Assembly: GCA_018105865.1 (NCBI GenBank)
Contig: CM030834.1
Location: 18,287,719 to 18,351,718 of the forward strand
DNA length: 64,000 nt
Reading direction: 5' to 3'
Source of the DNA: Metaphire vulgaris
Lineage: Eukaryota > Annelida > Clitellata > Crassiclitellata > Megascolecidae
This document shows, in pieces, positions 55,357-64,000 of this stretch. The notes under the pieces are model-generated. The model saw nothing but the letters and a program-made list of their open reading frames with translations. It was not told where the DNA came from and did no database searches. The position numbers were made by a program, and so were the translations under genes. Positions within the stretch are counted from its first letter, which is position 1; every line of letters starts with the position of its first letter.

Positions 55357-56984
55357 ATGTTTCGCACAGACACCAGCCTTAATAAGTCGAAATTTTCGTC
55401 CAGAAGTATTCCAAATAATACGCAGAACAGTTTAGCTGGAAATAGAATTCAACAGCGAACAGAGAATCCCGTCGTCGCCACCGCCGCTGCTGCCGCCGCC
55501 AAGAAGCCTCTCTCGACGGCGTTTTCATCCAGGCAGATTGGACGTTCGGCCAGCAATTTGGCATCAGACAGTCCTGGTATGATCCGACAGGACACAAAAA
55601 GAATTCTGAACAAAACAAAGCCAGAGACTTATGTTAAGCGCACGCTCAGCGTGCAGAATGTTGGTCGTTCTTCTCCGGTTGGTAGCAGGGAGAAGAAGAA
55701 GAAGATGGACAGTGGACCGATAGAGAGGTTTAAGAAAAACTGTTCGAGCATGGAACCAGCTTGTATTGCTTTGAGCATTGTTAGAAAACACGAAGGCGAG
55801 TGCCAGTCGATTGCTGAACAGGGTTTGACTGTGCAAAAAGGTAATATTAATAAGATTTTAGAAGAGACAACGTTGATTACTGAACCGATGCATCCGAGGT
55901 TAGGGGTCACAAACATAAATAATCATTCACAGCCAGATAATATTGAAGAAATGAGAAATATTCATGGAGCTGAGGCACATCTCAAAGAGATAAATGAACA
56001 GAATATCTGTCCTTTGGGTAAACAAATTATACTGCAGTTGAATGAGAAAATAAACAACTTGGAATTGCAGAAAATTGAGTTACAACAAAATCTTGACATA
56101 AATTGTAAAACCGTTGAAGAATTAAAATTGACTTACATTCAACTGCTAGAAGAGAATAGGAATTCGACTGTAGTCATTGAACAAATTAAATCACAACTTG
56201 AACTTGAACGTACAAAGTTTTCTGAGCTGAAATTGAAGCTGGACGCAACCATTGATAAATTTAATGGCGAAAAGGCAGAATGGTTGCAACTTCAGAAAGA
56301 TCTACAAACTGCGATTGTTGTGGCAGATAATGTACGGGCTGAAGCAGAAGAGAAACTGTGTAAAGTTGTTGCTTTGAATCAAGACCTGAATGGCTGTATC
56401 GCTGCGTTGAAAGAAGAGTTACAGGTAAAGAAAATTGAGACATTTCAGTCAAATTTCGAAGACACCATCGATGAGCATATCTCCAATGCTGCCACTGTGA
56501 GTTCAAAGCCCGAAACTATGAATTTTGATAATATTGCTTCTAGACATTTAGGTGAACCGACTGACTGTGTGAAAGTGAGTCTGCATGTTAAAGAACAAGA
56601 CCATACAATGATTTCTCAGTCTGTAACTGGCCTTTTCAATCAGTGTCCTCAGTCATCTGGCCTCTGTTTGAAACCGAGCCAAATTCAGTCTTCTGTAAGT
56701 TTGCCGCAGAATAGGCATGAAAATTCCAGAGAAAATGTCAGTGATAAAGATGACTTCTGTCGATTTTCGCCTTGCAGACGTTCAGCTAGTACCAGTAATA
56801 TTCCTTCTCCAGCAAGTGATCTTGTAAAACAGGCAGTTGTAAGCGATGATGTCAAAGCAGCAGCGATGAATTCAATGGTGATGTGTGGCAGTTTCGGCAA
56901 CAGTGCAGGGAGGGAGCAGTTGACAGACATGACATACCAGCTAACTGATTCTTCCGTAACATTTCGTTTAGCATCATCAATTAG
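55357..56984 (+). CDS. SPECC1L: Cytospin exon 1 (N terminus and coiled coil)
   Basis: Starts at ATG 55357 (GACGAACAATG) and stays open for 542 codons, ending ATT AG at donor GTAAATTG; the two leftover bases join T at the start of exon 2 to make serine. Contains the basic Ser-rich N terminus, poly-Ala, the coiled coil and a Ser-rich segment [14 protein letters not shown]. An upstream non-coding exon cannot be excluded. Confidence 0.9.
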
Positions 56985-59969
56985 GTAAATTGTTTTATTT
57001 GTAGACATTTAAATCTGCCTATAATTTTGCTTGATGCTAGATTAATAACTTATTATCTTTAGCCTACATACAAATAGGTTATTCAGCTCAGCTCTTGATT
57101 CAAACAATTTCTTGAATGTGCTATATTTGACCATATACCTGGTAAATGCACCAGACAATCATAATTTTGACAGGTTTCAAACTCTGATTGCATTAAAATT
57201 GAGACATGATTTTATTGAGAGTTGTTTGTATGCATTTTCAACCACAGTTCTGAGAAATTGTTGGAGAAAACCAGGCCGGTCTCACTGTTCCAGTCGGATC
57301 CTCTGATATGCCTGGCCAAACAAATGGGTGGCTCAAAGCGCAATGCTTTATTACGATGGTGTCAGAGGCAGACTGAGGATTACAGGGTAAGTTGCAACTT
57401 ATATAAATTTGTATCTGGCTTCACTGTTGATTAGCTGAGACTAGATGGTATGGTTTAAAGAACAGAGATGCGTGGTTGATTTATAAATGCATGTCAACTA
57501 TGGGTACCACCTTTGCATACCTGTTGTGTCTTTTTTTGTTCCTTTTGAAAGGGGTTGATATAACCAACTTCAGCAGTAGCTGGAATGATGGATTGGCGCT
57601 GTGCGCTCTCATCCACAGCTTTCATCCTCACAGGATTCCTTACAAAGAACTAGATAGTCAAAACAAGGTACTTCATAGGCAGCTTGCTCATATTTTGCTA
57701 GCTTAGACAAATTTTAGATCATTTTCAGTCAGTAGGCATCCATGTTCACAGCCTCAGCATGCGTGAGTACCAGTAGTTGGAATGTGAGACACACTTATAT
57801 TTGATATATCCAGTTTGCTAACCTTCCTCCAGTTTTGTGTGTCATTTGGTGCCATCACTTTCCCTTCAAAGTGTTTTCTTTACTGCAATCATTTCCAGAG
57901 ACTTTTATCAAGTGCTTAATTCTGTTAGCATATCTTTTCTGTATTTCTTATATTTTTGTGAACTATATGTGGACCATCACACTTGGATATATGTTGATGT
58001 GTCTGCAAATGTCTGCGGGTGAGATTCAGTTGCAGTCGAGAAGTAGATGAGTGATCAAACATCTAATCTCTATTTTGACAAGATTGAGAAAGGTGTTGAT
58101 TCATTTGGCTTTTTCTTTGCTGCGGCTGTTAGGAATTTGGTTCTATTCTGATAATTGAAATTTGCTTTAATTCTATCGTCGACGGACTGTGCCATTTTTT
58201 GAGCCTGTGTGATCAGTCACCAGCACCTTCATTGACTTTTTCATTGCCAGAAATATCCTATTTAAAATCTTCGCAGTCAACAGGTTTAGGTCTTTGCATT
58301 TACCGTAGGTGAAAGGTTTATGTTAGTGTTTTCCTATATTGTATCACTGTTTTAGTAGTCCTTTTCACTTCATATACAGTGGTTGATTTTTCTTAAAAGA
58401 GTTGGGATCGGACTAATACCCAACCCAAAGTTTTCAACCTCCATTGGAGTTTTGGACAGTTAAAATTTAAAACCAACATTTTCTACCTTCACGCCAGGGA
58501 ATTAGCCTTGACCAATGGGGGTCATTAAACTCCTCAGGAGATTAAACACCATTCCTTTCAAATACTCAAACTATCCTATGATTGATTACGCAGTAAAAAT
58601 CTAAGGAATTTTGTTTTTATGTGCAGTATTTGATGTTATCTTTTAACATTGAAATGATTGTGCAAATTAAAACAAATAGGTTAATAATTATTCATGGTGC
58701 ATATTTTGCAGTTGAAGAACTTTTCATTGGCATTTCAAGCTATTGCAGAGATTGGAATTCCTGCTAATCCAGTGAGTGAATTAAAGTTTGACTTTCACTT
58801 TAAGTTCATAGTTTGTACCTTCCCAGGCCGATATTTTGAATACCTCTGAATTTTGGGCACAGATAAATTTTTTAAATATAATACATGCCAGTGATTGCCA
58901 GAAATGTTAAAATTGTAAGACAAATCTGAAAAGGGTACAACCATTTTTGTGAAAACAGTCCATGTGACTTGCATCTTGAAAATAAGATAAAAGGAAAAAA
59001 ATTGTTATCATTGAAACACTGAATGCCTGAATCTGATCTTATTTGATGCCCTGATATATTCAGCTCAGTGAGCTTGCGTATTTATACGCGTACAATCGTA
59101 CATGTTGAAATGACCAAATACAAACAGTCGTGGGATACTGTATCAGCTAGGATCCAAATTTATGTTGACTGAAGGTAGATAATAGTGATGCCCTTTGTTC
59201 CATTATCCAGTCAAGCAGCACTCCCTTGAATTTCCATTACTGCTATGGCAGATATCCTCCTCATATCCTATCCACTGCTTGATTTAATTTTCTCAAATTC
59301 AGGTACCTGTTTATTGTCTTTTTCTTCAGGTGATTCTCTACTAATTCTATGTTCATATGCCTTCAGTTGTACAGTTCAATGTCTTTCTTCACAATACTTA
59401 TTTTTTAAACCTGTATCCATTAGCGAGACGCTAGATGCTAATTTGTAGTAAAAACTAGATTTGTTGTCAGAAAATTTTGAGATGCAAAATCTTGAATATA
59501 ACAAATCTTTCTTGTGTATTCAGCATTGTAGTAGCCACAATGGTCCGGAATTCCTTATTTGGGCCTAGACTGGTTGAGATTCATGCAAAACCGAATTATC
59601 AGCTGATGGAGAGGCAGTCAGGGGAGGAGGTAGGATGATTGCCGATGACATGCACCCTAGTTGGATCTGGAAATGTTGGTCTGTAGAAACCTTGGTGCCT
59701 TCCACCCACCCCATTCTGGAACCCTAGCTATGCGAGTGTTATTCAGTACATTATACTTATGTAGAGCTGTGTTTTATTTGCAGCAACTTATACAAGTATT
59801 CTTGTCAGAAAGACCAAATTGGCAGGAAGTGATTTTATTTATATCGTCCATCTACAAACACTTTGAGGTTGATGGCATCTCGTCACAGAAAATGAAGCCA
59901 AATCTTAAACCTGCCTCTGATGGAGCATATGCTGTTGAGTCTCTGGATGCCTTAAGCACTAAAACATGA
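55357..59969 (+). CDS. SPECC1L: Cytospin (SPECC1/SPECC1L family), five coding exons
   Basis: Exons 55357-56984, 57248-57386, 57552-57667, 58712-58771, 59784-59969; about 709 residues, shorter than vertebrate SPECC1L (about 1,100). The N-terminal half is basic and Ser-rich with a poly-Ala run. A coiled coil lies near residues 215-365, containing [18 protein letters not shown] and AEAEEKL, a block conserved in cytospins. The C-terminal calponin-homology domain spans exons 2-5: [73 protein letters not shown]. Known of the family: links actin and microtubules, with roles in adhesion, cytokinesis and facial morphogenesis. AATAAA signals near 60303 and 60896 could end the transcript. Family assignment is firm. 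One exon junction is off by a base (see exon 3). Confidence 0.93.
57248..57386 (+). CDS. SPECC1L: Cytospin exon 2 (start of CH domain)
   Basis: Acceptor TTCAACCACAG, donor GTAAGTTG. Encodes [19 protein letters not shown] then [20 protein letters not shown] and [17 protein letters not shown] is the hallmark first helix of the cytospin CH domain. Confidence 0.92.
57552..57667 (+). CDS. SPECC1L: Cytospin exon 3 (CH domain core)
   Basis: Encodes [20 protein letters not shown] and [19 protein letters not shown], ending at donor GTACTT. The only nearby acceptor (TTTTGAAAG at 57550-57551) leaves two bases before the frame, while exon 2 ends with none, so the join is one base short. One extra G in the run at 57551-57554, or at 57385-57387, restores it. 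Confidence 0.88.
58712..58771 (+). CDS. SPECC1L: Cytospin exon 4
   Basis: Sixty bases between acceptor CATATTTTGCAG and donor GTGAGTG, phase 0 at both ends, encoding [20 protein letters not shown]. It continues the CH domain in register with family members (NF-LAFQAAE). Confidence 0.9.
59784..59969 (+). CDS. SPECC1L: Cytospin exon 5 (end of CH domain, C terminus)
   Basis: Acceptor TTTATTTGCAG; encodes [28 protein letters not shown] and a tail of about 27 residues to TGA at 59967-59969. ERP-W-V-IYKHFE is the usual end of the cytospin CH domain; the extra hydrophilic tail is longer than in vertebrate relatives, which end soon after this point. Confidence 0.9.
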   Translation, partial: QLIQVFLSERPNWQEVILFISSIYKHFEVDGISSQKMKPNLKPASDGAYAVESLDALSTKT

Positions 59970-62900
59970 TAGTCATATGCATGCAACACAATTAAACTGA
60001 TTTGCTTTGTCTCATAAGACTATGACAAGTGCACGTGAAACCCAATTTCTTCTTTTTTCGTATAGAATGTTTTTATGTTGTTGCACAGCCACATCTGGTA
60101 TTAATTAATAAGTGACTGATTTCCATGTTTAACGTACAAGATCAAATCACCATTTGTTGACTGGCACGATATGTAGAGGTATCAGTCAATCAATCAAAAC
60201 TTCTGTATTGCCAATATAAGGGTTTCAGAGGTTTTATATTACAATATAAGTCAAATATACTAGTCTACTGTATTAGATACTATTTATATACATAGAGCGT
60301 AAAATAAAATATTTCCTCAGAGGTTTTCATTAATTTGGTTCAAACTAGCTGGAAATCAAGAAATTATACACTAGTAATTTTTGCTTAATTGTAAATTTCT
60401 ATCCAGTAAACTTATTTACATTCAAATGCCAAGTGACGAAGTAATAGAAACGACAGAGTGAAAGTTTTTGTACTGTTACCGTCAGTCTCCAATGATAAGA
60501 TTTCAAAAGTGCTACTGCAAATGCAATGTCTACTGGTCCTTTGTGATGATAAAGAAGACACGTTTGGTGATAGCAATAGCCACTGTAAGCATTAACATTT
60601 TTGGCTTTTGAAAAATCTCCAGTAATTACCTTAAAAAGCAATCAATTTTGGTTTAGCTTTAAGATAAGTGAATTATATTCTTGTATCAAACAGGCTATAT
60701 GCTTAAATGCATGTGTATTATTTCTGTCTGTATTCCAACCCATGACTGAAAATGAAAAAATGCAAGTGTGCTACATTATGTTGCTGCACTTTATAACTGA
60801 TAGTGTTTATCTTTGCCTAGTAGTTTCATAATCTCTTCTTCACTCATATCTAAGATAATTGTACTAGTAATTAAAATATAATGTAAACAAATATCAATAA
60901 AAATGGTAGTATCATGTTGGTAACAGCCCTTTCTTATAGGCTATTTGTTGCAAAACACTTAAAATTTTAGGATACTACTGTATAATGCAAACACAAATCT
61001 TTGAGATGCTTTTCCTGTCAAAACTGCAGATAAAACACATGTTTTATTCACACAAAGAACGTGAATTAGGATACAGAAGCAAACAATAACAGAAGAAACA
61101 CTGATGCAGGTTCTTGAGTGAAAATGAGCAACACATTGAACACTGCCAAAGAAGCTGGACAAGTTGTCTATACCCATCTCTGGTTTTAAATTTATTACCC
61201 CAAATATCAATGGTCAGCAGTAAGAAAAATAATTTTCACCGGACTATATACTTCATATTCAAGTCTACTTTCTTGCAGATATGGCTTTAAATAAAATGAC
61301 AATTTAATTTCAAAATTTTTGATTTCCTATAAAAATAAAATTCTTACTCTAAATCTGTATCTTCTGAATTACTTGGAAAGTACTAGATGATTAAAGCAAC
61401 ATAAATTCTTGCATCAAAATAACACTACATGCAACATAATAAAATAAAACAATTTTTGAATATTAAAACACTTGCAGTTTCCATGGTGTCCCATGTTTTA
61501 AACACAGTCTCGACCCAAAATACGATAAATCATCAAGCACATTTAAAAGCTGTCATAAAAAATCGTAATATGAAATATATAAATGGCAAAACTGTATCAG
61601 TAATAAATTTAAACATATCCAGATATCTAACACAAGGAATAAAACAGCAGGACAACAAAACTTTTTAGTGCTTAACACTAGACAATAGTAGACATAATGG
61701 TTAAAAACATCCAAAACAGACAGCCTTTGGCATGTCCTGTTATTGCAGAGGCACAGGTTGGCTAAGCCACCAAAAATGATGGCAAAGCCTTGGAATTTAC
61801 ATGATGACCCTATAATGTTTGCCAGCACTAAGCCAAAGGAGGTGTTAGACTGTATCCCCATTTGAAAATTCAGAGTGATTCATTGCATCACATGCCACCA
61901 GAAAAGACCAACTGAATGACTATACATATATAACTCTCCTACAGTAAAATAACATACTACTAGCTAGTTTCTAATTACCATGTATGTACTTTATTTGTTG
62001 CAATATTAGAAATCTATTACTGGCACAAAATTATAAATCATAAAACAATAATAAAACTGCCTTTTCTGGCCCATGATATTATGCCAATAAACATGACACC
62101 AAAGACTTTGCAGCATTCAACTCAAGACCGATGTGACAAAAAATTGATAAGCACAATTGACAGGAACTGTAGCTCCAATAAGAAGTGACACATACACTTT
62201 AAAGTGTAAATCAGTTAATTAGCCAGTCTGCCTTTGAACAATCACTGTTGACACTACACGGGCACGCGTGCGCACACACACACAGAACAGTAGATGACAA
62301 ATCTGTCAATCAGCTAGTTACTAAAAAATCTATTCATCTCAAAAATGAATTACAATCAAATAGACCTACGAAGTGAAAAGAACTTCCAGAACTTTGTAAT
62401 AACAGATTTGACAGACATATTGCAAATCATAAAATTTGACAAAACCTGTAATCAGGTATCAACCAGAAGCTTGCTTTGTATCTCACAGTGTCCATCATAT
62501 TATGAAAACATTACATAATACCAAGTAACAAAAATTGTAAATGCAGCCATTTATTCTTCAACATATCAAGCATTAATAGCATAATCACCTTACTGATCCC
62601 TATGGAAAAAGGACAGGCAACTTGAATATCATATACTTGTGTAAAAGGTTTGGTATGTCCAAGTTATAAAAGTGTCAAAATTGTACAGGCCACATAATGT
62701 ATAATCTGAACCGAATTATTGGTCATTTGTAATGAAAAAACTCACGTGAAAGGAAATACCTCCTTTCAACTTCAGTATTGCACAGCTACTATTACAATAG
62801 ACAGCTGGCGCAAAATGTTACCACATTACTTAATAGCTTTTCTCCTGGCAAATAGGCTTGTAAATTGGCAAGACATGCATAGATGTGGCACAACAGCTTC

Positions 62901-63511
62901 TGGGTTCACTCGTTGGCTGCTAAACATAACGATCCAATGCGCTCGGAACGAAAAAAACGCATTTTTTTCACTTACACTTAAAACCAATAGCTACAATTTT
63001 CAAATCAGCCACATCAAGAGAAATAATTTGTCAACGGCATGTCTAAACATCACTTGCTGTTGGGTCTGTTGATACCTTCACTCAGGTTAGCAATTGCAGT
63101 TTCTAGATGCAATACAATTGAGACTCAGTCAGAATTCATAAGACTGCTAATTCCTGAGCAACTATTTCATTCATAGAAAAGATTAACGCTTCTCCCTTCC
63201 TGCCGAGATGTCAAACACTTTCCACAAGCAAGTGTTTTTACATATGCCAAATATATCGCCCACAAAATACACACACGCACACATAACAGTCAGTAAATCT
63301 AGTTTCAGAATTCTCAGAAAACCAGAATATGTACAAAATGTTAAGTTTCTTCGACTGCATCGTCTGGCTGTACAATTCAGTGACTGCACTTGGCTCCTCG
63401 TATTGTCAAGCTGGGCGGTTCACAACAACCTCATGTAGTTTGTCAAAGAATTCTTTAGTCGCGTATACGAAACATTAATTCTGCAAGAACACGAGAGAAT
63501 CGCGAAGAATG
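59970..63511. other. Convergent 3' regions, AT-rich, no coding exon seen
   Basis: AATAAA at about 60303 and 60896 on the plus strand fits the cytospin 3' end; TTTATT at 61033 fits the end of the minus-strand gene at 63.5 kb. (CA)n at 62271-62283. Short frames here have no coding character. Confidence 0.4.
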
Positions 63512-63769
63512 TTAGTCTTCAGCACTGTCCATTCTAATGATAAGCCTACCCGGTTGGTCCGACTCTCGCGAATCCGAGTTCGGAGAATCAGGCCCAGCTG
63601 CAACCGGACTGCTTGCTTGCTGCTCACACTGTTCAGGAACTACGGATTCATCTACCGCGTTATCCTTACTGGCTGCAGGCTTTAACAACGATGGTGGATC
63701 CGGCTGGAATGGTCCTGCACCAGCAGCTGATGACGGCGGAACACTTTGTCCAGGCTGACGACCTACCAA
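63512..63769 (-). CDS. Last coding exon of an unidentified gene
   Basis: Open from an acceptor-like TTTTGGTAG (near 63766-63774) to a stop at 63512. Encodes about 85 residues, Pro/Ser/Gln rich, ending DQPGRLIIRMDSAED. Low-complexity composition and the acidic end look like the disordered C terminus of a larger protein. Downstream AT-rich sequence to about 61.0 kb, with TTTATT (AATAAA on this strand) at 61033, could be its long 3' untranslated region, making it tail-to-tail with cytospin. No family recognised. Confidence 0.4.
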   Translation of the reverse strand: MVGRQPGQSVPPSSAAGAGPFQPDPPSLLKPAASKDNAVDESVVPEQCEQQASSPVAAGPDSPNSDSRESDQPGRLIIRMDSAED

Positions 63770-64000
63770 AACAACTGCAATTAATAGATTCTATAACGGT
63801 GCAAAGAGTTACCACAAAGTCTTGTATGGTATGTATGGTAGAGTGAGAAATTCACAAACGTTACACAAGTAATAAAACGGTTAACTCAAGTTGAAACTGT
63901 CCCGATTGGCTGGCTAAATGATAGACATGCAATTCAATGATCGGCACCTGATTTATAAGCATTCATCGTACTAGTGTACCGAGTTAATTCAAATGCATCC

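Noticed and set aside
63208..63438. Plus-strand 76-codon frame and other short frames between 60 and 63.5 kb
   Set aside because: AT-rich, no splice context or conserved residues; more likely 3' untranslated sequence of the minus-strand gene.

Overview
This looks like a repeat-rich nuclear segment from an invertebrate animal. The genes have introns and GT-AG borders, and the recognisable proteins are animal ones: a NET-family zinc-finger regulator, a hemopexin/matrix-metalloproteinase-type protein, cytospin and a multi-C2H2 protein. Hundreds of bases of microsatellite, LINE and SINE fragments, and many short hAT-like elements fill the rest. I cannot place the phylum from sequence alone.

Layout. 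1-17 kb: no gene I can support; a fold-back repeat, CGG-rich and dinucleotide/tetranucleotide arrays, and two hAT-like miniature elements. 18-25.5 kb, minus strand: a two-exon NET-family gene (Noc/Elbow, ZNF503/ZNF703 type) with a 5.7-kb intron; its large exon carries two single-base frame breaks at homopolymers. 26-38 kb: intergenic, with nested transposons (a LINE 3' end split by an 833-bp hAT remnant that keeps the hATC dimerisation domain, an RTE-type LINE end, a tandem tRNA-like SINE, a dead mariner transposase). 38.7-44.7 kb, minus strand: the 3' part of a hemopexin-domain protein of MMP type (four firm exons plus two candidates) with a Ser-rich insertion and a membrane-anchor-like C terminus; no HExxH catalytic motif was found. 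46-48 kb: a local tandem duplication, one copy of which preserves the empty target sites of two elements inserted in the other. 49.1-52.1 kb, minus strand: a single coding exon for a 992-residue zinc-finger protein. 55.4-60.0 kb, plus strand: a five-exon cytospin (SPECC1/SPECC1L) gene with coiled coil and C-terminal calponin-homology domain. 63.5-63.8 kb, minus strand: the last coding exon of an unidentified gene, tail-to-tail with cytospin.

The genes share no obvious pathway. What unifies the window is its mobile content: about twenty non-autonomous elements of several unrelated internal sequences, most ending in CAG-type terminal inverted repeats (often CAGTGGCG) and flanked by 8-bp target duplications, i.e. 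hAT-like. Several of these families also share one short internal motif (GACGACC, a T-run, then GCTCGTCAG), which I consider the most unusual signal here. Three independent one-base breaks in gene frames, all in homopolymers and all in the same direction, point to consensus errors in the sequence rather than dead genes.
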